From an uncultured Clostridia bacterium (GTDB lineage Bacteria > Bacillota > Clostridia > Christensenellales > UBA1242): a DNA stretch of 41,686 bases. The stretch lies in the NCBI GenBank assembly GCA_944381145.1, contig CALWJZ010000007.1:1-41686 (forward strand), in the 5' to 3' direction. Below are positions 19,870 to 28,574 of this stretch, one piece after another (position 1 is the stretch's first letter; each line of letters begins with the position of its first letter). The position numbers and the translations under genes are program-made. Below the pieces are notes generated by a model, which saw only the letters and a list, made by a program, of their open reading frames with translations, searched no databases and had not been told where the DNA came from.

Positions 19870-20811
19870 ATGAAGAAAAAGAAAAAAAAGATTACAAAAA
19901 ACAAAAAAAAGTTTTTTATAATACTGGCTTGCTATGTTGCTGTTTTTTTGATTACATGTATAACTACAGTAGCAACTCTTGCATGGTTTAACAGCAGTAC
20001 ATGGTCAGACACTACACTATATATGGGAGGTCCCGTATATCTTTATTTTTCTGATACATCAGGAGTTAAAGAAACAAGTAAAGCAGGTAATTTAACTCTT
20101 AATACCCCACCAGGATGGGAATTTTTGTATCCAGGCATGAATTTACACTTAGAAGCAAGAGCCGTTGTACAAGGTGCAACTTTTGAAAATGTTGCTAAAA
20201 ATGGAGAAACTACAATTGTTTACTCAACAGGTGCAATTCTAAGAGCAAGAATCATGATTAAAGTAAAAGATCCTAATGGGAATTTTGATACTCAAATTTC
20301 CCAAGATGTATATGATAATGTTTGGAGTCAAGTTAAAGCAAAAGCATTGACCATTCAAGATGATAGAAATGATGGTGTCTGGGTAATGGACGATGATTAT
20401 AACTATACAACTTCGAATTTGGAAGAAGACCATTTCTTTTATTATGTAAAAAAGGGCCAAAGTTTCGATAATAGTGGAAAATATGAACTACTGGAAGTTG
20501 GTGGTGGCGCCGACAATGTTTCTGTTGGATTTCTTGATAACGCAGTAATAACTCTTTCTGGCAAAGAACTCACAAACATACACGCAGACTGCGAATTACA
20601 ATTTACTATCGTTTTTCACGCTTTGCAAGCGTTTTTGCCTTATGAAAATGAAGATATAGGTACACCATACTTAGGCGACACAACCGACAGATCTCCTACC
20701 GTTATTTTTTCTGATGTTGGTATGCCAAAACCTTTAACTATCGAAAACAGCAGAGATTATTTCAAAGAAGCATTTTCATCTATTTATGACGATCCTAATG
20801 AAATATTTTAA
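19870..20811 (+). CDS. Membrane-anchored extracytoplasmic protein of unknown function (leaderless)
   Basis: This 313-residue protein begins with a strongly basic stretch (Met, then 11 Lys within the first 14 residues) and one hydrophobic segment at about 15-40. The segment ends in TLAWFNSST, resembling the ATxAWF junction of TasA/SipW-dependent and related exported Bacillota proteins (weak similarity, inference). The remainder, about 273 residues, is beta-rich and extracytoplasmic, with no Cys pair or catalytic motif recognised. The ATG at 19870 is the only sensible start: an in-frame TAA lies one codon upstream (19864-19866) and the next Met is past the membrane segment. There is no ribosome site and the promoter ends at the start codon. 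It heads a run with fhs, 20 bp away. The first 45 bases contain two A8 tracts that could slip. Confidence 0.8.
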   Translation: MKKKKKKITKNKKKFFIILACYVAVFLITCITTVATLAWFNSSTWSDTTLYMGGPVYLYFSDTSGVKETSKAGNLTLNTPPGWEFLYPGMNLHLEARAVVQGATFENVAKNGETTIVYSTGAILRARIMIKVKDPNGNFDTQISQDVYDNVWSQVKAKALTIQDDRNDGVWVMDDDYNYTTSNLEEDHFFYYVKKGQSFDNSGKYELLEVGGGADNVSVGFLDNAVITLSGKELTNIHADCELQFTIVFHALQAFLPYENEDIGTPYLGDTTDRSPTVIFSDVGMPKPLTIENSRDYFKEAFSSIYDDPNEIF

Positions 20812-20831
20812 TCAAAACTTAAGGAGTAAAT

Positions 20832-22481
20832 ATGACTGATATAGAAATTGCAGAAAGCACAAAACCAAAAAAAATAAAAGCAATTGCAAAAAAATTGGGA
20901 CTAAAAAATTCTGAAATTATTTTGTATGGAGATTACAAAGCAAAAATTAAGAAAAAAATAAATAATCCAAATGGGAAATTAGTACTTGTAACAGCAATCA
21001 ATCCTACAAGTGCTGGAATTGGCAAGACCACCGTTTCCATTGGAATTGCAGATGCTTTGAATTATTTGGGTGAAAGCACTTGCTTGGCACTTAGAGAACC
21101 TTCTTTAGGTCCTGTTTTTGGAATAAAAGGAGGTGCTACAGGTGGTGGACATAGTCAAATTGTTCCAATGTCAGACATTAATCTGCATTTCAACGGAGAT
21201 TTTCACGCAATCACAAGCGCAAACAACTTGCTATGTTCTACTATAGACAATCATATTTTTCAAGGAAACAACTTGAATATTGACCCTAATAATATTTTAT
21301 TTCATAGATGTTTAGATTTAAACGATAGAGCACTAAGAAGCGTAACTGTATCGCAAACAAAATTAGAAACTCCTCGTCAAGATAGTTTTACAATAACAGC
21401 CGCAAGTGAAATTATGGCAATTATGTGTTTATCAAAAGATATAAGCGACCTTAAACGTCGACTTGGAAACATAATTGTTGCACTTAATAAAAAAGGCAAG
21501 CCTATTTATGCTAGAGATTTGCATATTCAAGACGCAATGGCAATTTTACTCAAAGATGCCCTACTTCCAAATTTAGTACAAACACTAGAAGGAACTCCTG
21601 CTATAGTACATCTTGGACCTTTTGCAAATATTGCTCATGGCTGTAATAGCATAAATGCAACCAAATTAAGTATGAGTCTTGTTGATTATACAATAACAGA
21701 AGCAGGATTTGGTGCTGATTTAGGAGCAGAAAAATTTCTTGATTTGAAGTGCAGAGTCGCTAGTATTAAACCTAATTGTGTAGTATTAGTAGCAACAATA
21801 CAAGCACTGAAACTGCATGGTGGAGTACAGAAAGAAAACCTAAAAGAAGAAAACATTGAGGCTTTAAAAATAGGCATTGAGAATTTGAAAAGGCATATAG
21901 GTATCATAAAAAATGTTTATAAACTTCCCCTAATAGTTACATTAAACAAATACAATTCCGATACGCAAAAAGAAGTAGACTTTGTTATTCAAACATTAAA
22001 AAACTTATCTTGCGATTATTCTATCAACGATGCTTGGGCACTAGGTGGAAAAGGTGCAATTGATTTAGCAAACAAGATTATTAAATTATGTCAAGAAGAC
22101 AATTCAAATTTTGAATATAGTTATACTCTTGAAAACTCAGTAGAAAAAAAGATAACTGATATATGCACAAAAATTTATGGAGCAAAAGGTGTTGTATTTA
22201 CCGAAAAAGCAAAGGAAAGTATAAACACAATCAACAAACTCAAACTAAATCATTATCCAATAGTGATTGCAAAAACTCAGTATTCGTTATCTGATAATCC
22301 TAAACTTTTAGGTGCTCCAGAAAAATTTGAAGTAACCATTCGAGATATTGAGATAAGAAATGGTGCTGAATTTTTAGTAGCACTTGCTGGAGACATGTTA
22401 CTAATGCCAGGCTTAGGAAAAAATCCTGCAGGAGTTAACATGAAAATTTCCAATTCAGGCAAAATTAGTGGGTTATTCTAA
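20832..22481 (+). CDS. fhs: Formate--tetrahydrofolate ligase
   Basis: Makes 10-formyl-THF from formate, THF and ATP (EC 6.3.4.3), feeding one-carbon units to purine synthesis and initiator Met-tRNA formylation, and working in the Wood-Ljungdahl or reductive glycine routes where those exist. The 549 residues match the family. The ATP P-loop PTSAGIGKTT is at about 58-67, followed by the conserved REPSLGPVFGIKGGATGGG region and DINLHFNGDFHAIT. The C-terminus holds MPGLGKNPA. AAGGAG lies 7 nt before the ATG and only 20 bp separate it from the upstream gene, so cotranscription is likely. No folD or other folate gene is adjacent. Confidence 0.97.
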   Translation: MTDIEIAESTKPKKIKAIAKKLGLKNSEIILYGDYKAKIKKKINNPNGKLVLVTAINPTSAGIGKTTVSIGIADALNYLGESTCLALREPSLGPVFGIKGGATGGGHSQIVPMSDINLHFNGDFHAITSANNLLCSTIDNHIFQGNNLNIDPNNILFHRCLDLNDRALRSVTVSQTKLETPRQDSFTITAASEIMAIMCLSKDISDLKRRLGNIIVALNKKGKPIYARDLHIQDAMAILLKDALLPNLVQTLEGTPAIVHLGPFANIAHGCNSINATKLSMSLVDYTITEAGFGADLGAEKFLDLKCRVASIKPNCVVLVATIQALKLHGGVQKENLKEENIEALKIGIENLKRHIGIIKNVYKLPLIVTLNKYNSDTQKEVDFVIQTLKNLSCDYSINDAWALGGKGAIDLANKIIKLCQEDNSNFEYSYTLENSVEKKITDICTKIYGAKGVVFTEKAKESINTINKLKLNHYPIVIAKTQYSLSDNPKLLGAPEKFEVTIRDIEIRNGAEFLVALAGDMLLMPGLGKNPAGVNMKISNSGKISGLF

Positions 22482-22514
22482 AAATTAAATTATAATACAA
22501 AATAGGAAATTACA

Positions 22515-23447
22515 ATGGAAGAAATATTTGATTTAATCATTATTGGTGGTGGTCCTGCCAGTATGAGCGCAGGAATTTATGCCATGCAGACAAAATTAAA
22601 AACTTTGCTTATAGAAAGAAACACTTTTGGTGGTCAAATTGCTACAACTAGTAGTGTCGACAATTATTTGGGATTTCAAAAAATTAGCGGAGAAGAATTG
22701 TCAAAAAAAATGTATGAACATTTATTATCCACTAATATAAAAATTTGTAATGAGGAAGTCACAAAAACAATTCTTAATGAAAATATAAAACAAGTTTTCA
22801 CGCATAATAATTGTTACAAAAGTAGAACAGTTATTATAGGAATTGGTACAAGTATTCGAAAACTGGGCGTTGATAATGAAAACAAATATTTGGGGCATGG
22901 ACTAAGTTATTCGACACTTAATGATAGGGATAAATTTCAAAATAAATGTGTTGCTGTAGTTGGTGGTGGAAATTCTGCTATAGAAGATGCAATTTATCTT
23001 AGTGAAAAAGTAAAAAAAGTCTATTTGATACATAGAAGAAATGAATTTAGAGCAGACAGAAAACTAGTAGAAATGCTTTATGAAAAAATAAATAATAATA
23101 CACAAATTGAACTAAAACTTGAATATAAGCCTATTTCAATAGTTGGCGAAAACGAAATTAATCAACTAAAAATAATTCATATACCAGACGAAAAAATAGA
23201 AACTATTGATGTAGATGGAATTTTTGTTGCAATTGGTAGAGGTGCCGATACTGATATAATCGACATTAATGTAAATAGAAATAATTCTGGATATATCATA
23301 ACTGATGAGCAAATGAAAACCAATCTTCCAGGAGTTTTTGCTGTTGGAGACATAAGAAACACCCCACTTAGACAAATTGTAACAGCAACTTCTGATGGTG
23401 CTATTGCATCAATTTCTGCACTAAATTATATCAAAGGGAATATATAA
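22515..23447 (+). CDS. Thioredoxin-reductase-like FAD/NAD(P)H oxidoreductase lacking the CxxC
   Basis: A two-domain flavoprotein with the thioredoxin reductase fold. It has the FAD-binding GGGPASMSAG at 11-20, the NAD(P)H-binding GGGNSAIEDA at 150-159, the HRRNEFRA phosphate-binding stretch and the C-terminal FAD motif GVFAVGDIRNTPLRQ. At 310 residues it is normal TrxB length. The redox CATC that should follow GVSx (residues 133-136) reads STLN, so both active-site cysteines are replaced without a length change, and the protein should not reduce thioredoxin by the usual disulfide relay. It may pass electrons from NAD(P)H to another acceptor, as ferredoxin/flavodoxin reductases of this superfamily do (inference). 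The ATG follows an AGGA site. It lies 33 bp after fhs. Confidence 0.9.
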   Translation: MEEIFDLIIIGGGPASMSAGIYAMQTKLKTLLIERNTFGGQIATTSSVDNYLGFQKISGEELSKKMYEHLLSTNIKICNEEVTKTILNENIKQVFTHNNCYKSRTVIIGIGTSIRKLGVDNENKYLGHGLSYSTLNDRDKFQNKCVAVVGGGNSAIEDAIYLSEKVKKVYLIHRRNEFRADRKLVEMLYEKINNNTQIELKLEYKPISIVGENEINQLKIIHIPDEKIETIDVDGIFVAIGRGADTDIIDINVNRNNSGYIITDEQMKTNLPGVFAVGDIRNTPLRQIVTATSDGAIASISALNYIKGNI

Positions 23448-23574
23448 AATTTATATTCCAAACAAAGAAAAAATAATTTACAAAAATTATATTTTCATAA
23501 ATTAAAATCAAACAAAATTATTTGCAAAATTATTTTGATAATATCCAAAAAAACCACAGACAAAGGAGAATGAA

Positions 23575-24579
23575 ATGGAAATATTAGTCACTGGAGGACT
23601 TGGGTTTATTGGTTCTCACACAGTAGTCGAATTAATTGAAAACGGTCATAATGTTATAATAATTGACAATTTAAGCAATTCAAAAATTGAAGTTTTGGGA
23701 AAAATAGAATTAATAACTGGAACAAAGCCAAAATTTTATCAAATGGATTTGTTAAATTTTGAGACTTTACAGAAAGTTTTCAAAGAAAACAAGATTGATG
23801 GGGTTATTCATTTTGCTGGTTTAAAAGCAGTAGCAGAAAGTATTCAAATTCCACTGAAATATTACGAAAACAATATTATTGGAACAATAAATTTGTTGAA
23901 ATGTATGCAAGATAACGATATCAAAAATTTTGTATTTAGTTCAAGCGCATGTGTTTATGGATTTCCAAACAAAAACCCTATTGATGAAGATTCTCCAAGT
24001 AATTGTGCTACAAACCCATATGGCAGAACCAAATGCTTTATTGAAGAAATTCTTAAAGATTGTTATATGGCAAATCCAACATTCAATTTTACAATTCTTA
24101 GATATTTCAATCCAATTGGCGCTCATAAATCTGGACTTATAGGCGAAGACCCAAATGGAATTCCTAATAATCTAATGCCATATATTTTGCGTGTAGCAGA
24201 GGGCAAGTCTGACAAACTTCACATATTTGGTAATGATTATGACACTCAAGATGGTACTTGCATAAGAGATTTTATTCATGTAGTTGATTTAGCAAAAGGT
24301 CATGTAAAAGCGCTAGAACACATCAACAACAGTGGACTTAATATATATAATTTGGGCACTGGAAAAGGAACAAGCGTTCTTGAACTAGTAAATTCATTTA
24401 ACAGCGTTAATGGTAATCTTGTAAATTATGACTTTGTAGAAAGACGACCTGGTGATGTTCCTGTAAATTTTGCAAAAACAGACAAAGCAAAAAATGAACT
24501 TGGTTTTGAAACAAAATTAAATATAGAAGATATGTGCAAAGACTCTTGGCACTTTAGTCAAACTAAAAACAAACTTTAA
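23575..24579 (+). CDS. galE: UDP-glucose 4-epimerase
   Basis: An extended SDR enzyme that interconverts UDP-glucose and UDP-galactose (or their N-acetyl forms), supplying sugars for surface polysaccharides and galactose use. It has the N-terminal NAD-binding TGGLGFIGSH and catalytic YGRTK with Tyr149 and Lys153, the same numbering as E. coli GalE, preceded by a conserved SSSACVYG. Length is 334, as expected. An AAAGGAG site is well placed before the ATG. The 127-bp gap after the flavoprotein gene has no clear promoter or terminator, so it may share the upstream transcript. It runs into the next gene with 9 bp between. Confidence 0.95.
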   Translation: MEILVTGGLGFIGSHTVVELIENGHNVIIIDNLSNSKIEVLGKIELITGTKPKFYQMDLLNFETLQKVFKENKIDGVIHFAGLKAVAESIQIPLKYYENNIIGTINLLKCMQDNDIKNFVFSSSACVYGFPNKNPIDEDSPSNCATNPYGRTKCFIEEILKDCYMANPTFNFTILRYFNPIGAHKSGLIGEDPNGIPNNLMPYILRVAEGKSDKLHIFGNDYDTQDGTCIRDFIHVVDLAKGHVKALEHINNSGLNIYNLGTGKGTSVLELVNSFNSVNGNLVNYDFVERRPGDVPVNFAKTDKAKNELGFETKLNIEDMCKDSWHFSQTKNKL

Positions 24580-24588
24580 GGATAATTT

Positions 24589-25209
24589 ATGAAAAAAATT
24601 ATATTAGCAACTAATAATCAACATAAAATTAATGAAATTAAACGAATATTTAAACTATATCAATTTCTGACACTCAAAGATATTGGATTTAACGAAGAAA
24701 TTGTAGAAGACGGACTAACCATAGAAGAAAATGCTATAATAAAAGCAAAAACAGTTTATAATTACTCAAAAAACAAATTAAAGTTAGACTGTGCAGTACT
24801 CGCCGATGATAGCGGACTTTGCGTCAAAGCAATAAATTATGAACCAGGCGTATATAGTGCTAGATATAGTGGTCAAGGAGACGAAGCAAACAGACAAAAG
24901 GTATTACAAAAATTACTAACAATTCAAGATAGAACTGCGTATATGCAATGCTTTGCTGTACTTATTATGCCCGATGGTGAAATGAGAGTAGAAGAAGGGA
25001 AAGTATATGGACTTATAACCAAATCAAAAATAGGAGACGAAAGTTTTGGTTATGATTGCATTTTCTGGGTAGATAGGCTTCAAAAAACTTTTGGTCAAGC
25101 AACTCCTGAAGAAAAGGACAGTGTTTCACATAGAGCAATTGCAATGAAAAAATTAAAAGATTATTTGGACAGTATAAATTACAGAGGAACAGACGATAGT
25201 GAATTCTAA
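24589..25209 (+). CDS. rdgB: XTP/dITP diphosphatase (HAM1/RdgB family)
   Basis: A housecleaning pyrophosphatase that hydrolyses dITP, XTP and ITP to monophosphates so that deaminated purines stay out of DNA and RNA. Typical features are the N-terminal ATNNQHKINE (usual pattern ATxNxxKxxE), ADDSGLCVKAINYEPGVYSA with the metal-binding DDSG, a GYDCIF stretch matching the usual GYDPxF, and the C-terminal SHRAIAMKKL. It has 206 residues. AAGGA lies just before the ATG, and only 9 bp separate it from galE. It is the last gene of the run and is followed by an intrinsic terminator. Confidence 0.95.
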   Translation: MKKIILATNNQHKINEIKRIFKLYQFLTLKDIGFNEEIVEDGLTIEENAIIKAKTVYNYSKNKLKLDCAVLADDSGLCVKAINYEPGVYSARYSGQGDEANRQKVLQKLLTIQDRTAYMQCFAVLIMPDGEMRVEEGKVYGLITKSKIGDESFGYDCIFWVDRLQKTFGQATPEEKDSVSHRAIAMKKLKDYLDSINYRGTDDSEF

Positions 25210-25272
25210 TTTGCTATTATATACTTTTAAATTAATTATTTTGTTAGAATAACTTTCAAATTGTTTTGTAAA

Positions 25273-25310
25273 AAAAACCATTAATAAGAATATTGATGGT
25301 TTTTGTTTTT
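25273..25310 (+). terminator. Intrinsic terminator after rdgB
   Basis: AAAAACCATTAATA and TATTGATGGTTTTT form a stem with a 4-nt loop and one G-T pair. A T-rich tract follows on the plus strand. It lies about 65 nt past the rdgB stop. Confidence 0.75.
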
Positions 25311-25591
25311 TAATAATATTAACAATTTTAATTCATATATAGAATTCTTGCAATTTGCACCCAATTATACACTTAACTATAATACAAAAACTTAATCTTA
25401 TAAATATTCAACTGCCTCTACAACTGTTACATCATATTTACCACATTACAACTCCAAATTTTAATAATTTTTTTAATACAAAAAACAAAAATTAATAATG
25501 CATGCAATATAATAGGCAATTAGCAAAAAAAAATTTTTTAACATATATGAATATAAAAAAAGGCTTTTGCCAAAGTATACAAGGAGTTAAT
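25311..25591 (+). other. Intergenic leader region of the LysM-GH18 gene
   Basis: No coding sequence is seen between the terminator and the ATG at 25592. A possible promoter is TTGCAC (25355-25360), 17 nt, TATAAT (25378-25383): a perfect -10 but a poor -35. If it is used, the leader is about 200 nt. I see no riboswitch fold. Confidence 0.4.
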
Positions 25592-26863
25592 ATGATTTAT
25601 ACAGTATCTCGAGGCGACACACTATATAAAATTGCACAAAGTTATAACACAACAATTGAAAAATTGATACAAGACAATGGATTAACTAGACCAAATGATT
25701 TAGTTGTTGGTCAAAATTTGATTATTCCATCTAACAACCCAAGTACATATACTGTTGTTGGTGGAGATACATTATTTAAGATATCAAACAGACTTGGAGT
25801 TTCTATTAATGATATACTTAAAATCAACCCCCAAATCACTAATCCCGACCAGATTCAAATAGGACAAATTATAAATATTCCAAATACCAAACTATCCATT
25901 GAAGTAAACGGTTATGCAATTGCAAATATCAGCGAAAGTACACTTTCTAGAACATTACCCTATTTAACTTATTTAAGCATTTTTAGTTATCAAGCAAAAT
26001 CTGATGGTTCATTGTACATTCTATATGGAGATAGTTTAATCACACAAAGCGGGCAAAATTCAGTTGCCCCTATTATGGTAGTTACAAACATAGGTGATAG
26101 TGGTGGCTTCGATAGTGATATAGCAAACACAATTTTGACAAACACGCAAACTCAAAATATTTTTATAAATAACATTATCTCTATACTTAATGCCAAAAAC
26201 TATTATGGTGTTGACATAGACTTTGAATATCTTTATCCTACTGACAAAGAAAATTATATAAACTTTTTGAGAAATCTAAAAGCACAACTTGTAGCAAACA
26301 ATAAAACATTGAGTGTTGCTGTTGCACCCAAATATAGAGATAATCAAAGTGGTATTTTATATGAAGCACACGATTATCGTGCAATAGGAGAGATTGCAGA
26401 TAGAGTTATAATTATGACTTACGAATGGGGATATGTATATGGTGAACCTATGGCGATTAGTCCATATTCAGAAGTAAACGCTGTTTTGTCCTACGCTGTT
26501 ACTAGAATTCCATCAAACAAAATTCTGATGGGAATGCCCAATTATGCATATGACTGGATACTTCCTTTTAGTCCAGGAACAAGCGCAACAACGCTTACAA
26601 ACACGCAAGCACTTGAGTTGGCAATAGATAATGGCGCAGTTATAAAATTTGACACAAAAGCACAAACACCTTATTTTAATTATACTGACGCATCGGGAAA
26701 ACTTCATGTGGTTTGGTTCGAAGATGCAAAAAGTATTCAAGCACGACTTAGTTTGGTATCAAAATATAATTTAGCAGGAGTTAGTTACTGGACCATAAAT
26801 AACTTTAATGCAGTTAATTGGACAGTACTAACGGATATGTTTAATGTAAAAAAGGTTCTATAA
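25592..26863 (+). CDS. LysM-LysM-GH18 cortex hydrolase (SleL/YaaH-like)
   Basis: Likely an N-acetylglucosaminidase acting on spore cortex peptidoglycan. Two LysM domains (about 2-46 and 52-97) bind the glycan and are followed by a GH18 barrel from about 105 to the end. The catalytic DxDxE motif is D208-I-D-F-E212, with E212 as the acid. The 423 residues, the domain order and the lack of a signal peptide match SleL/YaaH, which are packaged in spores without a Sec signal. I chose ATG 25592 because AAGGAG lies 5 nt upstream; the reading frame opens 30 codons earlier but that segment has no ribosome site and would put a non-LysM extension first. It stands alone between a terminator and an intergenic stretch. 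The spore role is inferred. Confidence 0.88.
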   Translation: MIYTVSRGDTLYKIAQSYNTTIEKLIQDNGLTRPNDLVVGQNLIIPSNNPSTYTVVGGDTLFKISNRLGVSINDILKINPQITNPDQIQIGQIINIPNTKLSIEVNGYAIANISESTLSRTLPYLTYLSIFSYQAKSDGSLYILYGDSLITQSGQNSVAPIMVVTNIGDSGGFDSDIANTILTNTQTQNIFINNIISILNAKNYYGVDIDFEYLYPTDKENYINFLRNLKAQLVANNKTLSVAVAPKYRDNQSGILYEAHDYRAIGEIADRVIIMTYEWGYVYGEPMAISPYSEVNAVLSYAVTRIPSNKILMGMPNYAYDWILPFSPGTSATTLTNTQALELAIDNGAVIKFDTKAQTPYFNYTDASGKLHVVWFEDAKSIQARLSLVSKYNLAGVSYWTINNFNAVNWTVLTDMFNVKKVL

Positions 26864-27194
26864 TTTTGATTTAATTTTTTATTTTTGAATATAAAAATAA
26901 AAATATAATTATTTAATATAAAAAATGGCTTAATTTATTCAAATTTTTGCAAAAAAGTATTGTTTTTATATAAAAACATGATATACTTTTATAAATTAAG
27001 TCATTTTTGTTGCATTTTTGAATAAAATTAGGCATAATAAATATCCAAATTATATTTTTGATTATTATTTTAATACAAATTTATGTCTTTGTTGTGTGAA
27101 ACATAATTTTAATAAAATCAAAAATGCAAAAATTTTAGTGAAACTTAAAAAATATATGTAATTAAATTTTACAACACAAAAGGAAGTGAATTCT
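26864..27194 (+). other. Structured intergenic region before the DAC-like gene
   Basis: No gene is seen. An all-AT inverted repeat at 26876-26903 (11-bp arms, 6-nt loop) lies 12 nt past the upstream stop and may be a weak terminator, though no T-run follows it. A long inverted repeat with a promoter inside (26921-27008) follows. From 27009 to 27180 the sequence is plain AT-rich. Confidence 0.5.
26921..27008 (+). repeat. Long inverted repeat flanking a palindrome and promoter
   Basis: Arms of 17 bp (26921-26937 and 26992-27008, one G-T mismatch) enclose 54 nt that include a perfect 18-nt palindrome (26961-26978, TGTTTTTAT and its complement). TTGTTT (26960-26965), 16 nt and TATACT (26982-26987) preceded by TGA make a plausible extended -10 promoter inside the loop, with the start near 26994 in the right arm. 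Confidence 0.5.
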
Positions 27195-28574
27195 ATGGAA
27201 AGAAAAATATTTTTTGAAGATGCTAGAAAAAATGTTTTGGAAATGTTTTCTATAGAATTTCCATCTCTTCCAATACAAAATATAGACTTGTTTATGGGAA
27301 TGTTCTATCAATTAGTAAATTATGAAGAAGAAGGACAAAAAATAAAGCCTAGTATATTAATTACTAACAATATAAATCACGTTGTAAAAAATGTCCCAAA
27401 ATCAAAAAAAATAATTTTTTATGAAGACGACAACACAATAAATTTCAGAGCGCATATCAAAGCCTTGATGTGCTTCTGCAAAAGAGATTGGAACATTTAC
27501 ATTAATTTTGGAGAAAACATAATAGAATATGGAATCATAAAAACACTAAATTCTCTAAAAGAAAAATCGTTATTGCAAATTTTAAATGAAGAAGATACGC
27601 TTACAAATATTGCAAAAAAAACAAGTTTAGTAATCATTAATGTTTTTGGTGGTGGTGTATGTAGACTTATAGGTGCAAAGGGCAATAAGGTTTCAGTATG
27701 CTTCAATTTAAATTCACAATATGAATACAACTGGAACGATGAAATAGTTGAATTTGTTGAAGCGTGTGTTTCAAAAATAAAAACAACAAAACGAAAGTTG
27801 CAAGATATAAAAAATTTGTTAGGAAACATTTTTCACTCTGTTTTGAAAGGGCTACATGGCACCATATGTATGGTTGTTGACAAAGAGTTCAAAGATAAAT
27901 CAGGATTTTTTCAAGATGGTACATGGCTAAAAGAACCTATAGAATTTATTAAGTTATTTTTGAGAAGTTCAACTTTTGATGAAAATATATTGCGTAGTTA
28001 TGCCGATGTATTGACTACAATGCTAGACTTCGACGGCATTACTATTATTGATAATGCCGGAAGAATTAGAGCATATAATGTTTTTATTGAATCCACTCAA
28101 GAAAAACAAAAATCTATAGTCGGCGGAGCAAGACGAAGAGCAGCTTATTCTATACTTCAAAACAAAAACAAAAAAATAATTGGTGTTTATTTCCAATCTC
28201 AAGACGGAGATAATTTCTACAAAGAAAAAGCAGATCTAAAAAAGAAAAAGAAAGTCAAAATTATAGGTGGTGAGGTTATCAATGAAGATGATAACATGCT
28301 TCCACTTGAAATTATTGCCAAACTTCAACAATCTAAGAAAAAAGAAGAAGAGAAATTAAAAGAACAAGCAGAAAAATTAAAAGTACAAGAAGAGAGATTG
28401 AAAGTACAAGAAGAAAAGTTAAAAGAACAGGCAGAAAAACTAAAAGAAACTGAAATTAAAAATTCTGAAACTGAAGTACAAATCACTCCACAAAATGACA
28501 ATACAGTTGAAAACAATATAAGTGAAATTTTAGAACAAAAAGATTCTCAAAATTCTATTAGTCCACAAGAGTAA
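27195..28574 (+). CDS. Protein with degenerate diadenylate-cyclase (DAC)-like domain and C-terminal coiled coil
   Basis: The 459-residue product has three parts. Residues 1 to about 240 match no family I can name. Residues about 265-335 resemble the DisA/CdaA DAC domain: DFDGITIID near 278 aligns with the DGA motif, and GARRRAAY near 311 aligns with the RHR (GTRHRAAxG) motif. Their spacing of about 33 residues is the same as in CdaA. DGA has become DGI and the His of RHR is Arg, so c-di-AMP synthesis may be impaired or the domain may only bind nucleotides (inference). The C-terminus from about 370 is a Lys/Glu heptad-like coiled coil with short repeats such as KLKEQAEKLK. ATG 27195 has AAGGA 10 nt upstream; GTG 27186 sits too close to it. 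No DAC partners are adjacent. Confidence 0.72.
   Translation: MERKIFFEDARKNVLEMFSIEFPSLPIQNIDLFMGMFYQLVNYEEEGQKIKPSILITNNINHVVKNVPKSKKIIFYEDDNTINFRAHIKALMCFCKRDWNIYINFGENIIEYGIIKTLNSLKEKSLLQILNEEDTLTNIAKKTSLVIINVFGGGVCRLIGAKGNKVSVCFNLNSQYEYNWNDEIVEFVEACVSKIKTTKRKLQDIKNLLGNIFHSVLKGLHGTICMVVDKEFKDKSGFFQDGTWLKEPIEFIKLFLRSSTFDENILRSYADVLTTMLDFDGITIIDNAGRIRAYNVFIESTQEKQKSIVGGARRRAAYSILQNKNKKIIGVYFQSQDGDNFYKEKADLKKKKKVKIIGGEVINEDDNMLPLEIIAKLQQSKKKEEEKLKEQAEKLKVQEERLKVQEEKLKEQAEKLKETEIKNSETEVQITPQNDNTVENNISEILEQKDSQNSISPQE

Noticed and set aside
20812..20831. Possible THF or other riboswitch upstream of fhs
   Set aside because: Only 20 bp separate fhs from the previous gene, and no aptamer-like conserved structure is present.
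25495..25515. CATGCAAT resembling a SigE-type -10 upstream of the spore hydrolase
   Set aside because: No convincing -35 partner at the right distance; a chance match in AT-rich DNA is likely.
25502..25591. Thirty-codon N-terminal extension of the LysM-GH18 protein
   Set aside because: There is no ribosome site before it, whereas ATG 25592 has AAGGAG and starts the LysM domain directly, like SleL/YaaH.
26876..26903. All-AT inverted repeat after the GH18 gene as a firm terminator
   Set aside because: The stem has no GC pair and no T-run follows on the plus strand, so it is noted only as a weak possibility.
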